Assembly: GCA_038206765.1 (NCBI GenBank)
Contig: JBBRAM010000003.1
Coordinates: 169,283 to 233,282, forward strand
Origin: UKL13-2 sp038206765
Lineage (GTDB): Bacteria > Pseudomonadota > Gammaproteobacteria > Burkholderiales > Usitatibacteraceae
Direction: 5' to 3'
DNA length: 64,000 nucleotides
The position numbers and the translations under genes were made by a program. Under the pieces are notes generated by a model. That model ran no database searches. It was not told the DNA's origin and saw only the letters and a program-made list of their open reading frames with translations. Shown here piece by piece: positions 31,941-42,608 of this stretch; position 1 is the stretch's first letter; each line of letters starts with the position of its first letter.

Positions 31941-34900
31941 ATGACCTCCCCATCCGTCTTCGCACTTCCTCTCATCACTTTGCATGGCGCGTCTGCTTTA
32001 TCGCCGTTTCGCGTTGAAAAATTGCTCGCGTCCCTCCGTGCAAAACATCCGGATATACAGAGTGTGCGGGCGGAGTATGTGCATTTTGTGGAGGTGGAAA
32101 AAACGTTATCTGCGGCTGAATTGGACACGTTGAATAAGCTGTTGGTTTATGGCGATTCAAATTCAAAGCCCCGCTCCAATGGCGGCGTTTCAGGCCAAAG
32201 TGACTCGAAAGCCGCGCCGGCGCTAGCTTTTATTCTTATCCTTCCACGTATCGGCACGATTTCATCATGGGCATCGAAGGCGACCGACATTGCGCATAAC
32301 TGCGGTCTCGGTCACATTAAACGCATTGAGCGTGGCACGGCTTTTTATGTTGAAACGGATGGCGAATTAGCCGATAACGTGCGCGCCACAATTATGCAAG
32401 CGATCCATGATCCGATGACAGAAACGGTTCGCTTTTCGTTGGATGATGCAGCCGAATTATTTGTGACTCAACCTCCACAGCCCTTCGCCACTGTGCCCAC
32501 AACCCGCGATGGCAAAGCCGCACTGGAGCACGCGAATACGGAAATGGGTTTGGCATTGTCAGCAGACGAAATTGATTACCTGTTTGAGTATTACGAAAAA
32601 ATAAAACGCGACCCAACTGATGTTGAATTGATGATGTTTGCGCAGGCCAACTCAGAACACTGCCGCCATAAAATTTTCAATGCGTCGTGGACCATCGACG
32701 GCGCGGCGCAAGACAAAAGTTTATTCGCGATGATTCGCAACACGCATGCCGTCTCGCCTGCGGGCACTATTGTGGCGTACTCGGACAACTGCGCGGTGAT
32801 GGAAGGTGCCAGCATCGAGCGCTTCTTCCCCACAAATGGAAAATTCGGTTTTACCAACGACAAAACCCATATCCTGATGAAAGTGGAAACCCACAATCAT
32901 CCGACCGCCATCGCGCCGTGGCCGGGGGCTGCGACCGGTTCGGGTGGCGAAATTCGCGACGAGGGTGCGACCGGAATAGGCGCAAAGCCAAAAGCAGGGC
33001 TCACCGGATTTTCCGTTTCAAATCTAAACATACCGGGTTCAATTCAGCCTTGGGAACATGGCTATGGCAAGCCCTCGCGCATTGCATCCGCGCTCAACAT
33101 CATGATCGAAGGCCCGCTTGGCGGCGCAGCGTTTAACAATGAATTTGGCCGCATCAATCTCACCGGCTATTTCCGCACCTACGAGCAAGAAGCAGAGGGC
33201 GTCATGCGCGGCTATCACAAGCCGATCATGATCGCGGGCGGCTTGGGCAATATCTCCGACGCACATACCCACAAAAAGCCGTTCGGCCCAGGCACGTTGC
33301 TGATCCAGCTCGGCGGCCCTAGTATGCGCATCGGTTTGGGCGGTGGCGCGGCATCATCAATGACATCCGGTGCGAACACCGAAGCGCTCGATTTTGATTC
33401 GGTGCAGCGCGCTAACGCCGAGATGGAGCGGCGTTGTCAGGAAGTGATTGATGCTTGTTGGCAACTTGGTGCGGCAAATCCAATTTTGTCGATTCACGAT
33501 GTCGGTGCAGGCGGCATTTCGAATGCGTTGCCGGAGCTTGCTCACGCTGGCGGGATGGGCGCCAAATTTAATTTACGTTCCGTGCCGTCTGAAGAGCCTG
33601 GCATGAGCCCGAAAGAAATTTGGAGCAATGAATCCCAAGAGCGTTATGTGCTGGCGATTGCACCTGCGTCGCTGCCGCAATTTAAGCAATTTTGTGAACG
33701 GGAGCGCTGCCCGTTTGCCGTAGTGGGGGAGGCAACCGCATCGCAAGACTTGATTGTCGCCGATCCGCTATTTGCCAACAACGCCGTCGATATGGATATG
33801 GATGTGCTGCTCGGTAAACCGCCTCGTATGCATCGCGACGTAGCAACGGTGATTCCTAACTTGCCGAAATTTGACACAACAAATATTGACTTAAAGGAAG
33901 CTGTCTATCGCGTGTTGCGCTTGCCTACCGTTGCTGATAAATCATTTCTAATTACGATTGGTGATCGCTCAGTTGGTGGCCTGACCGCACGCGATCAATT
34001 CGTTGGTCCGTGGCAGGTTCCTGTAGCCGATTGCGCGGTAACGCTCATGGGTTACAACACCGATCGCGGAGAAGCGATGGCCATGGGCGAGCGAGCTCCG
34101 ATTGCGATTATTGACGCGCCTGCCTCAGGCCGCATGGCGGTTGGTGAAGCGATTACAAACATTGCAGCAGCCGATATTGCCAACATTTCAGACATTAAAT
34201 TATCGGCTAATTGGATGGCCGCCGCCGGTGTGGCAGGTGAGGATGCGAAACTATTTGCCACGGTAAAAGCAGTTGGCATGGCGCTATGTCCCGCGCTGGG
34301 TGTTTCGATTCCGGTCGGTAAAGACTCGTTGTCGATGAAGACCGCATGGTTGGATAACGATGAGAAAAAGCAAGTAGTGGCGCCAGTTTCTCTAGTCATT
34401 TCTGCCTTCGCGCCAGTATTTGATGCGAGCAAAACGCTGACGCCAGAATTGGCAACGGATATTGCCGATACTGAACTCGTCCTGATCGATTTGGGTGCAG
34501 GCAAAAATCGTTTGGGCGCGTCAGCGTTGGCACAGGTTTACGCACAAGTCGGCAACATGGCACCGGATGTCGATGATGCCAGCCGATTAAAATCGTTCTT
34601 TACCGTCATCCGCGAGCTTGCACGCGACAACAAAATTTTGAGCTACCACGATCGCTCTGATGGTGGTTTGTTGTCGACGTTAACGGAGATGATGTTTGCA
34701 TCCCACACCGGTGTTTCGATCAATATGGATTCGCTCATATTTAATGAAAAAGAAACGGATGTTGACGATTACGACGTGACCGCGACCTCTAAAAAATTAG
34801 GCGAGAACGATGCGATGTTAGCCGCGCTTTTTAACGAGGAGCTTGGCGCGGTCATTCAAACCCGCAAGTCAGAACGTCCAGCCGTGATGCAAACCTTGCG

Positions 34901-35957
34901 TGATGCCGGCTTAGGCTCGATGAGCCACATCATTGGTCATTTGAATGCCGGTGACGAGCTACGCATCATTCGCGGCACAAAACCGGCGTTGGCCGAACGC
35001 CGTGTTGATCTTCATCGCGCATGGTCGGAAACGAGTTATCTCATCCAGTCATTGCGCGACAATCCTGAGACGGCGAAACAAGAGTACGATCGCCTGCATG
35101 ACGTGAAGGACCCCGGCCTCACCACCAAACTCACCTTCGATGCGACCAACGATATTGCCGCGCCATTCATCGCCAGCAACGTAAAACCAAAAATTGCCAT
35201 CCTCCGCGAACAAGGCGTGAACGGCCAGTTAGAAATGGCGCACGCCTTCACCAAGGCGGGCTTTGAAGCGTTTGATGTACACATGAGCGACATCATTGCC
35301 GGACGTATCACGCTGCGCGATTTCAAAGCCTTCGCGGCCTGCGGCGGCTTCTCGTATGGCGATGTCTTGGGTGCTGGCGAGGGATGGGCGAAATCAATTT
35401 TATTCAACGCCCGTGCGCGGGATGAATTTGAAGCGTTTTTTAAGCGTGATGATTCATTTGCGCTGGGTGTTTGCAATGGCTGCCAGATGATGTCGAACTT
35501 ACACACAATTATTCCCGGCGCCGAAAACTGGCCACATCTGGAACGCAACAAAAGCGAGCAATACGAAGCCCGCACCGTGATGCTCGAAATCCGCGAATCA
35601 CCCTCGATTCTCTTCGCTGGCATGGCAGGCTCGCGCCTGCCCGTCGCCACCGCGCACGGCGAAGGCCAGGCGGTGTTCAAAGATAAAGCGCAGCAAGATG
35701 CGGTGCGCTGGCTAGCAGCCGCGCATTTTGTGGATGGCCATGGCCGCGTGACTGAAGCATTCCCCGCGAACCCAAACGGCTCCCCACTCGGCATGACCGC
35801 TTTTACGACGCCCGATGGTCGCTTTAACATTATGATGCCGCACCCCGAGCGCGTCGCGCTGAATGTGAATTTATCGTGGCATCCGAAGGCGTGGAAAACA
35901 TCACGCGAAAGCCCATGGATGCGGATGTTCAGGAACGCGCGGGTTTGGGTGGGGTAA
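31941..35957 (+). CDS. purL: Phosphoribosylformylglycinamidine synthase PurL
   Basis: A 1338-residue large-type FGAM synthase that makes FGAM from FGAR, Gln and ATP in de novo purine synthesis. All parts are fused in one chain, as in gamma- and betaproteobacteria: an N-terminal PurS-like domain, the linker ('FAQANSEHCRHKIFNASW'), two AIRS-type ATP-binding halves ('VETHNHPTAIAPWPGAATGSGGEIRDEGATG', 'SIPVGKDSLSMKT'), and a C-terminal class-I glutaminase. Its Cys is in 'GVCNGCQMM' and its His in 'PHPERV'. The N-terminal domain has a short Ser/Gly/Asn-rich insert (~residues 72-90). Cytoplasmic. Confidence 0.98.
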   Translation: MTSPSVFALPLITLHGASALSPFRVEKLLASLRAKHPDIQSVRAEYVHFVEVEKTLSAAELDTLNKLLVYGDSNSKPRSNGGVSGQSDSKAAPALAFILILPRIGTISSWASKATDIAHNCGLGHIKRIERGTAFYVETDGELADNVRATIMQAIHDPMTETVRFSLDDAAELFVTQPPQPFATVPTTRDGKAALEHANTEMGLALSADEIDYLFEYYEKIKRDPTDVELMMFAQANSEHCRHKIFNASWTIDGAAQDKSLFAMIRNTHAVSPAGTIVAYSDNCAVMEGASIERFFPTNGKFGFTNDKTHILMKVETHNHPTAIAPWPGAATGSGGEIRDEGATGIGAKPKAGLTGFSVSNLNIPGSIQPWEHGYGKPSRIASALNIMIEGPLGGAAFNNEFGRINLTGYFRTYEQEAEGVMRGYHKPIMIAGGLGNISDAHTHKKPFGPGTLLIQLGGPSMRIGLGGGAASSMTSGANTEALDFDSVQRANAEMERRCQEVIDACWQLGAANPILSIHDVGAGGISNALPELAHAGGMGAKFNLRSVPSEEPGMSPKEIWSNESQERYVLAIAPASLPQFKQFCERERCPFAVVGEATASQDLIVADPLFANNAVDMDMDVLLGKPPRMHRDVATVIPNLPKFDTTNIDLKEAVYRVLRLPTVADKSFLITIGDRSVGGLTARDQFVGPWQVPVADCAVTLMGYNTDRGEAMAMGERAPIAIIDAPASGRMAVGEAITNIAAADIANISDIKLSANWMAAAGVAGEDAKLFATVKAVGMALCPALGVSIPVGKDSLSMKTAWLDNDEKKQVVAPVSLVISAFAPVFDASKTLTPELATDIADTELVLIDLGAGKNRLGASALAQVYAQVGNMAPDVDDASRLKSFFTVIRELARDNKILSYHDRSDGGLLSTLTEMMFASHTGVSINMDSLIFNEKETDVDDYDVTATSKKLGENDAMLAALFNEELGAVIQTRKSERPAVMQTLRDAGLGSMSHIIGHLNAGDELRIIRGTKPALAERRVDLHRAWSETSYLIQSLRDNPETAKQEYDRLHDVKDPGLTTKLTFDATNDIAAPFIASNVKPKIAILREQGVNGQLEMAHAFTKAGFEAFDVHMSDIIAGRITLRDFKAFAACGGFSYGDVLGAGEGWAKSILFNARARDEFEAFFKRDDSFALGVCNGCQMMSNLHTIIPGAENWPHLERNKSEQYEARTVMLEIRESPSILFAGMAGSRLPVATAHGEGQAVFKDKAQQDAVRWLAAAHFVDGHGRVTEAFPANPNGSPLGMTAFTTPDGRFNIMMPHPERVALNVNLSWHPKAWKTSRESPWMRMFRNARVWVG

Positions 35958-35990
35958 GTCGTTTAGTAATAATTTATGAAAGTTTAAATC

Positions 35991-36416
35991 ATGAAAAAAC
36001 CACTACCGCTACCACCGCCCCCACATATTCGCAATTTATTTTCAATTCTTGCAGCGACATTACTACTCTCTGCAACAATTACTTGCGCCCAAGAACCTGC
36101 CAAACCTGCCGCAACCGATAGAAAAATTGATAGCCACGTCGGCGATTGCGGCAAGAAAGAAGGCATCAACAAAGCCCGCTGCGAACGCCACGAAACCATG
36201 GCAGCAAAATGCGGCGCGGTAAAGGGTGATGCCCATTTCCAGTGCGACCGCGATTATCTTTTAGCCAACCCGCTTGATTGCACTAAACTTTCTGGCAAAA
36301 ACAGGGATCAATGCAAAGCCGAAGTCGCGGCGTTTAAAACCTGTGAGGCCAATCAAGGGCGCGATTTTATGAAGTGCGTGCGCGGCACTACTGGCGAGAG
36401 CCCAATGGGGCATTGA
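35991..36416 (+). CDS. Hypothetical Cys-rich exported protein
   Basis: A 141-residue protein, 33 bp after purL. The basic, proline-rich start and hydrophobic stretch ('NLFSILAATLLLSATITC') look like a signal peptide, possibly ending at a Cys. The mature part has seven regularly placed cysteines ('GDCGKKEG', 'ARCERH', 'AKCGAV', 'FQCDRD', 'LDCTKL', 'DQCKAEV', 'KTCEAN', 'MKCVRG' segments), pointing to disulphide bonds or metal binding. I do not recognise a family. It may share the purL transcript, but the function is unlikely to be related. Confidence 0.6.
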   Translation: MKKPLPLPPPPHIRNLFSILAATLLLSATITCAQEPAKPAATDRKIDSHVGDCGKKEGINKARCERHETMAAKCGAVKGDAHFQCDRDYLLANPLDCTKLSGKNRDQCKAEVAAFKTCEANQGRDFMKCVRGTTGESPMGH

Positions 36417-36758
36417 GCGCGCGCAACATGCGGGCTGCTAAGGTTTTAAATTTTCGGCTTGCCCCGCAGTAAGCTTTAGCCAAACCGTCATCCGACACCA
36501 AGTGCAAGGACTATATTTTGTCCGTGCTTCACCGACGTCAGCAATAAAAGTCCGTCTTTGTGCTTGACCATCAGGCGCTTTCAAAAATATCGCCCCCACC
36601 AAAAAGGCACTAGTCGGCACGCGCCCTGCCGCCCTTCGGAGCTGAGGAACACGACATTCAGGCGTATGAATCCACGTTCGCATTTAGTGCGTAGTAGTAC
36701 TGTCAAATTCATCGTTTATGCTGAAATCTCTTCCACCACGACCAATCAGAATTTCCCG
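36417..36758. other. Upstream region of the TonB receptor
   Basis: About 340 bases. A minus-strand frame at 36438-36683 has no recognisable motif or ribosome-binding site. I see no Fur-like box or riboswitch that I can defend. Confidence 0.4.
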
Positions 36759-38879
36759 ATGCGTTCTATTCAAAACCAGAAATACAAACTTAAACCCATA
36801 ATCGCATGGCTCATCTTTAGTGCTTCGTTGCCGGTTTCCATCGTTGCTCATGCGGATGGCAAGAGCGCACCGCAAATTATTGACAAAATCGAAATCCAAG
36901 GCCACTACGACAATGGCGTTGGCACTTCTGACGCTGCCAGCCAAGGGACGGTAAACGCCAAGCTTATTGAAAACCGTTCAACCCTGCGCCCGGGGGAGGT
37001 GTTGGAATTCGTCCCAGGGTTAGTGGTGACGCAGCACAGCGGCGAAGGCAAAGCAAACCAATATTTTTTGCGCGGTTTTAATTTGGATCACGGCACCGAT
37101 TTTGCAACATTTGTGGCTGGGATGCCGATCAATGCCCGCAGCCATGCCCATGGTCAGGGCTATATGGACCTTAATTTCTTAATCCCGGAATTAGTGGAGC
37201 GGATTGATTATAAAAAAGGCACTTACTATGCCGATGAAGGCGATTTCGCCAGTGCTGGCGCGGCGCATATTCACTTGTATAACGCGCTTGCAAAAAGCGT
37301 TGCGTCCCTTACCGTTGGTGAACACCAATTCACGCGCGGCTTATTCGCAAATTCAACCGCAGTGGGTGCAGGCACGCTGCTTTATGGCCTCGAATTAACA
37401 CACGACAATAATTCTTTCGAATTGCCGGAAAATGTTCGCAAGCAAAGCGGGATGCTTCGTTATAGCCAAAACCAGAGCCGAGATAATGCAGATGTTAGTT
37501 TTAGTATTACCGCGCTGGCCTATAACAACAAGTGGACCGCGAACGATCAAATAGCCCAGCGCGCTGTCGATCAGGGGCTTATCAGCCGTTTTGGTGCGCT
37601 TGATGCAAGTGATGGTGGTGAAACATCACGCTATAGTTTATCGGTTGATTGGTAGCGCCGACATGAAAACGCGGTGACGCAATTGACAGCGTATGGGGTG
37701 CAATCAAAGCTCAATTTATTTAGCAACTTTACGTATTTTTCAGAGCACCCATATGATTTGGGTGATCCCGTGAATGGCGACCAGTTTGAGCAGGCTGAAC
37801 GCAGGAAAACTTTCGGGTTTGATTTGAGCCAGACATGGTTTGGCAAGCTCGGCAACGCGGATATGAGCAACCGTATCGGCTTGCAATCCCGTTATGACAA
37901 GCTTGATCCGGTTGCACTCTACAGCGCCGTCAAACGACATCGCGTCGCCACCATTAGCGAGAGCAATGTGGCGCAAGATAGCGCCTCAATCTATGCCGAA
38001 AACTCGGTGCAATGGTTGCCAAAATTTCGCTCCATTACTGGCATTCGGGCGGATCGGTTTAACTTTAAGGTGGCCAGCAACATCCCGGAAAATTCGGGCA
38101 AGGTTTCGGCAAACATCACTTCGCCAAAACTTTCGCTCATCTTCGGACCCTGGAATAAATCCGAATTTTTTGCAAACTGGGGCGAAGGGTTTCATTCCAA
38201 CGATGCGCGCGGCACAACAGTGAGGCTCACGCCCAAAGAATTGTTGCCGACTGAGCCCGTCACGCCGCTAGTCAAATCGCGCGGATCGGAATTGGGCTTG
38301 CGCACGCAAATTATTCCGGGACTTGAAAGCTCGTTCGCGCTCTGGCGTTTGAAACTCGGCTCTGAGCTGGTATTTTCGGGTGATGCGGGCGACACAGCAC
38401 CAAGCCGCCCGACGTATCGCCGCGGCGTTGAATGGAACAACCACTATATCGCGACGCCTTGGCTGCTGTTTGATTTAGATGTAGCGCTCTCCCGCACCCG
38501 TTTTACGCAGGACGATGCGGTCGGCAATTTTGTGCCCGGCTCGGTTGAAAAAGTGGCGTCGTTTGGCGTTGCAGTAACAGAGTACGGGCGCTGGTTTGGC
38601 GATTTTCATGTCCGCTATTTTGGGCCGCGCACGCTGATTGAAGATAATAGTAAGCGCTCCCGTTCCACAACCTTGGCAAACCTCCGCGCCGGTTACAAGA
38701 TTGACCGCAATTGGAAAGTAGCGGTCGACGCGTTTAATTTATTTGATCGAAAAGCCAATACCATCGATTATTTCTATAACTCACGTTTACGCGGGGAGAC
38801 AGCTGCTGGCGCGGATGATATCCATTTCCATCCTGCAGAGCCGAGACAATTTCGGTTCACGGTTGTCGCCAATTTTTGA
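36759..38879 (+). pseudogene. TonB-dependent receptor interrupted by one in-frame amber codon
   Basis: A single frame of 706 codons runs from ATG 36759 to the final TGA, with one TAG at 37653-37655 (codon 299). The N-terminal part has a signal peptide, a plug ('VLEFVPGLVVTQHSGEGKANQYFLRGFNLDHGTDFA') and early strands. After the TAG the same frame goes straight on with 'RRHENAVTQLTAYGVQSKLNLFSNFTYF', typical barrel sequence, to the last strand ending in Phe. There is no shift or gap. A single C-to-T change (CAG Gln) would explain it. So this is a recent nonsense mutation, a readthrough site or a sequencing error. The plug 'SHAHGQGYMDLNFLIPELVERIDYKKG' marks a subgroup of unknown substrate, probably a metal complex or small organic. 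Confidence 0.85.
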
Positions 38880-39401
38880 TCAAATAATTAGAGATGGGTC
38901 GTTGGTTTTAAATTTTTATAAACGCCTGACTCGGCAAACAGCCCCTCCAACGGCGATGAATTTAATGTTCATCGCCGTTTTTAATGGCGCGTTGTTCGAC
39001 ATAAATATTCGAGCACTTGTGTGCGCTAGCGAACACTGCGAGCGAAAGCGACTGGGCAACATGAGCTCAGTAAAAATGAAGTCAGGTTGCCATTTTGACG
39101 AATGAGTTGCGTTTCGTCAGGGGAGCGCATCAGAGCCGACAACAACGGAAAAATAAATTGTTCAAATTAAAATCCAGTTTTGAAAAAACAGCGTAGTGCT
39201 TGTAGTGCTGACTACCTTGGCAGCATCGGCATATTGTGGGCGGGGTGTCGGCGTGTTGTTTGGCCGTTGTTAAATGAGACATTTTTTCAATTTTGTAAAT
39301 TTATTTTTAATAAACTTGCGTTGCTGAAATCCAGTTAATTAATGGCTACGTAGGTTAATAGCGAATTGAGCGATCCTGTAATTTCCCTTTTAGGAGTGAA
39401 G
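38880..39401. other. Intergenic region before the DUF4331 gene
   Basis: About 520 bases. It contains the receptor terminator (38949-38982), then an AT-rich stretch near 39280-39320 that probably holds the DUF4331 promoter. No gene is visible. Confidence 0.5.
38949..38982 (+). terminator. Strong rho-independent terminator after the TonB receptor
   Basis: A perfect 12-bp stem AACGGCGATGAA/TTCATCGCCGTT encloses a 7-nt loop and is followed by TTTTTA. Confidence 0.93.
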
Positions 39402-40967
39402 ATGAAAACGATGCATTTGAAAACGATGAATTTCAAAAAAATTAAACAAGTCATGTTTGCGACGGCTGTGCTCGGTGCGGGGGTTGCAGCAACCTTGCCC
39501 GCCATTCCCGCATTTGCTTCAAGCCATCGCGAGGCACCCGGCATTACGCAGCATCCCAAAATGGATGGCACAGATGTCTATGCATTTCGCAGCTATGAGC
39601 CGGGTCGCTCCGCATTCGTAACCATCATTGCAAACTATATTCCGCTTCAAGATTCTTACGGCGGGCCAAATTATTTCACGATGGACCCAGATGGCATTTA
39701 TGAAATTCATATCGACAACAACGGGGATGCGCGCGAAGATTTAACATTCCAATTTAAATTTAAGCAAACCTCAAAAGACATCGCGCTAAACATCGGCGGC
39801 AAGAGCGTGGCGATCCCGCTTCGCTACGCCGGTGGTATCACCGACGTTAACCCAGCCACCCTCAACCAGAGCGAAAGCTATACCGTGAGCCTCATTAACG
39901 GGGCGCGTCGCCAGCCGAGTAACTTGGCCGGTATGCTCACCAACGTGGCGGGTGGTGCCACAGAGTTCCAAAAGCCAATCGATAACGTCGGAAATAAAAC
40001 GATCCCGGATTATCCAAATTATGCTGGCAAACATATGTACAACGTTAACATTCCCGGTTGCAGTGTGGCCGGTCGGGTGTTTGTTGGCCAGCGCCGCGAT
40101 GGTTTTGGTGTGAACTTGGGCGAGATATTTGATCTAGTCAATATTCCGACCGCACGGGTGATCGGGAGCCGCACTGGTTCGTCTAACACACTACTCACAA
40201 AAAATGTCACCTCAATCGCAATGGAATTGCCAATCGCCTGTATCACGACCGCAAGTGACCCTGTGATTGGTGTGTGGAGCACTTCTAGTCTGCCACGCTC
40301 GCGCTTGGTGGGCAATTCACCGCTCCGCTCCATAATCCTTGATCGCAATCTAGTGCAGGTCTCGCGTTTGGGGATGCCGCTTGTGAATGAGCTGGTGATT
40401 GGCCTCAAAGACAAAGATGCCTTCAACGCTAGCGAGCCCAAAGACGACGGCCAGTTTGCCGACTATGTGACCAATCCGACGCTGCCATCCTTACTCGAAT
40501 TGCTTTACGGTGCAGACGGTGTGAAAGCGCCAACCAACTATCCGCGTACTGATCTGGTTGCCGCGTTTTTAACTGGTGTGGCGTCCGTGAATCAGCCCAA
40601 GAACGTAGTGGGCTCTGAGATGTTGCGCTTAAATACGGCGTTACCGGCAACAGCCAAAGGTGGCCAAAATAGTCTTGGCGCGGCAGCTTGCTTTGTCAAT
40701 GGTGCGCTCACGTTGAGCAATCCGGGTTGTGACCCAGCTGGCTTCCCGAACGGTCGCCGCCCAGGTGATGATGTGGTGGACATTATTTTACGTGTCGCCA
40801 TGGGTTATCTCTTACCACCTGGTCCAACCAAACCGGCTAGCGCAACACTGCCGTATACCGACGGTGTGTTGGTCGAGGACAGCCAATTTGATAACGCCTT
40901 CCCGTACCTTCGCAGCCCGATTCCCGGCTCGCCAAACGGTAAGAACGGTGAAGATCCAAATATGTAA
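39402..40967 (+). CDS. DUF4331 exported protein
   Basis: A 521-residue protein. The start at 39402 is chosen because TTTTAGGAGTGAAG precedes it. A long signal peptide ends near 'AIPAFASSHREAPG'. The 'SHREAP.I...PK.D.TDVYAFRSYEPGR' start is diagnostic of DUF4331. Further typical segments are 'NYFTMDPDGIYEIHIDNNGDAREDLTFQF' and 'MPLVNELVIGLKDKDAFNASEPKDDGQFADYV'. The function of the family is unknown. It is often found in clusters with a TPR protein and a HupE/UreJ-like protein, as here. The Asp/Asn-rich 'DNNGDARED' could bind Ca2+. Confidence 0.9.
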   Translation: MKTMHLKTMNFKKIKQVMFATAVLGAGVAATLPAIPAFASSHREAPGITQHPKMDGTDVYAFRSYEPGRSAFVTIIANYIPLQDSYGGPNYFTMDPDGIYEIHIDNNGDAREDLTFQFKFKQTSKDIALNIGGKSVAIPLRYAGGITDVNPATLNQSESYTVSLINGARRQPSNLAGMLTNVAGGATEFQKPIDNVGNKTIPDYPNYAGKHMYNVNIPGCSVAGRVFVGQRRDGFGVNLGEIFDLVNIPTARVIGSRTGSSNTLLTKNVTSIAMELPIACITTASDPVIGVWSTSSLPRSRLVGNSPLRSIILDRNLVQVSRLGMPLVNELVIGLKDKDAFNASEPKDDGQFADYVTNPTLPSLLELLYGADGVKAPTNYPRTDLVAAFLTGVASVNQPKNVVGSEMLRLNTALPATAKGGQNSLGAAACFVNGALTLSNPGCDPAGFPNGRRPGDDVVDIILRVAMGYLLPPGPTKPASATLPYTDGVLVEDSQFDNAFPYLRSPIPGSPNGKNGEDPNM

Positions 40968-41336
40968 TTGCAGCCGAAATTCGTGGCGATATATTGATGG
41001 TTAGTTTTATTCGAGTTTTACCATAGTTTTGTAAATAACTTCCGGTTGCTGCAACGCCAATAAGTGTGCCTAAGGGCGAGCATTTGGCGTTGCGGTTACC
41101 TGGAGATCAAGACACCACGCACCATGTATCGCCCGATTTCTACAATTGATTAATGCCGTTCGTCGTTGTGGCAGGGCTGTAGAGCCTGTTTATCGGTTGG
41201 GTTCCTATTAAGTGCTGATTAAGATAGTTTTTTCTTTGAAAATAATTTGCAGATCGATTGTAATTTTTAGTGTGGTGATTTGGGGACAACAGTGCACGGC
41301 AAACTACTGATCAATAGCATCGCTAACGCCAAATTG
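40968..41336. other. Gap in the DUF4331 cluster, with a 10-bp inverted repeat
   Basis: About 370 bases. GCAACGCCAA (41051-41060) and TTGGCGTTGC (41084-41093) form a perfect 10-bp stem with a 23-nt loop, without a T-run. It may be a processing or stability element between the DUF4331 gene and the TPR gene, rather than a terminator. Confidence 0.5.
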
Positions 41337-42608
41337 ATGAGCGGCATGAACGTCGTTGCCGCCATCTTGTCGTTCGCGTGGTGCCTGACATCGGTTGCGG
41401 TTCCATACATTCCAACCAACGATGCTGATCCGTTAGAGCAGTTATCGACCAAGCTGGGCGAGGGCTCGCGACTAAGCGCCTCCAGCCGCGCTATGCGTTC
41501 GGTATTGGCGCGTGACCCGAATAATGTTGATCTTGCCGTCCGTGCTGCCAAAATTTATCTCGCGCGTGCGCGCAGTGAATCCGATCCGCGTCTGTTAGGT
41601 CAAGCGCAGGCCGCACTCGGCCGATGGTGGGCACAGCCGGAGCCACCCGTGCCGGTACTTCTATTGCGCGCAACGATTTTGCAAACTAATCATGATTTTA
41701 AAAATTCACGTGCGGACTTGGAGCAAGCCGTAAAACGCGAACCAAACAATGCGCAGGCTTGGCTCACGCTTGCAACCGTTCAACAAGTAACCGGCGATTT
41801 TGAAGGCGCGACGGCCAGCTGTAAACAACTAGCGCCGCTGGCGACAGTGTTGGTCGCAACCAGTTGCAATGCGGGTGTTGTAGGCATGCTAGGGCAAGCC
41901 GAAACGGCTTATGACGCCATTGATGTTGCGCTTAAAAAATCAGGCTTTGGTCGCAACAATAACAATTCAAACAGCGTTGCCGTTAATACATGGGCACTAA
42001 CGCTTCAAGCGGAATTAGCCGAGCGACAATCACGGTTTGCGGATGCGGACCGGCTTTATCGCGAAAGTTTAACGATCGATGGGGGAGATGCTTACACGAT
42101 TGCTGCCTATTCAGATTTTTTAATTGATTCTCAGCGTGCGGCGGAGGTACTTTCGCTTATTCCAAGCAATACCCGGGCGGATGTTTTATTACTGCGCCGT
42201 GCTATTGCCGCCAAGCTTCTGGCAGCGCCTGACGCGAGCCAGCTTGCCAACGACTTGGGGCAGCGGTTTGCCGCATCGCGCGCACGCGGCGATCGTGTGC
42301 ATTTGCGCGAAGAGGCGCGTTTCCAGCTCGTGATCAAAGGCGCTCCGCAAGAGGCACTGCGGCTTGCGCTGGAAAATTGGCGCGTACAAAAAGAGGCCTT
42401 GGATGCACGTATCGTGCTTGAAGCTGCGGTCGCGGCGCAACAAGTTAAATCCGCTCAAGAGGTGATCGCATGGCTTGATCGCACGCATTTTCAGGGTGAA
42501 AAACTCAAGCAGCTAAGGTTGCAGCTGATGACGCAGTTGTCGTTAGTCGGCAATGTACATCCACCCGTGCAGTTGTTCGCGTCGGCGCATGCCGTGAGAT
42601 TGCGATGA
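41337..42608 (+). CDS. TPR-repeat protein of the DUF4331/HupE cluster
   Basis: A 423-residue protein counted from the ATG at 41337; a TTG at 41280 would add 19 residues, and neither start has a good ribosome-binding site. The N-terminal hydrophobic segment ('NVVAAILSFAWCLTSVAV') is a signal peptide or anchor. Tetratricopeptide-like helical pairs follow: 'RAMRSVLARDPNNVDLAVRAAKIYLARAR', 'ADLEQAVKREPNNAQAWLTLATVQQVTGDFEGA', and weaker copies to the end. It is probably a periplasmic scaffold. Its stop overlaps the next ATG (ATGA), so it is translated together with the HupE-like protein. Confidence 0.82.
   Translation: MSGMNVVAAILSFAWCLTSVAVPYIPTNDADPLEQLSTKLGEGSRLSASSRAMRSVLARDPNNVDLAVRAAKIYLARARSESDPRLLGQAQAALGRWWAQPEPPVPVLLLRATILQTNHDFKNSRADLEQAVKREPNNAQAWLTLATVQQVTGDFEGATASCKQLAPLATVLVATSCNAGVVGMLGQAETAYDAIDVALKKSGFGRNNNNSNSVAVNTWALTLQAELAERQSRFADADRLYRESLTIDGGDAYTIAAYSDFLIDSQRAAEVLSLIPSNTRADVLLLRRAIAAKLLAAPDASQLANDLGQRFAASRARGDRVHLREEARFQLVIKGAPQEALRLALENWRVQKEALDARIVLEAAVAAQQVKSAQEVIAWLDRTHFQGEKLKQLRLQLMTQLSLVGNVHPPVQLFASAHAVRLR

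Noticed and set aside
35036..35830. 264-residue antisense ORF inside purL
   Set aside because: It lies fully opposite conserved purL domains and shows no known motif; a shadow of coding bias.
36438..36683. Minus-strand 81-residue ORF upstream of the TonB receptor
   Set aside because: No motif, no start signal and low-quality composition; likely chance.
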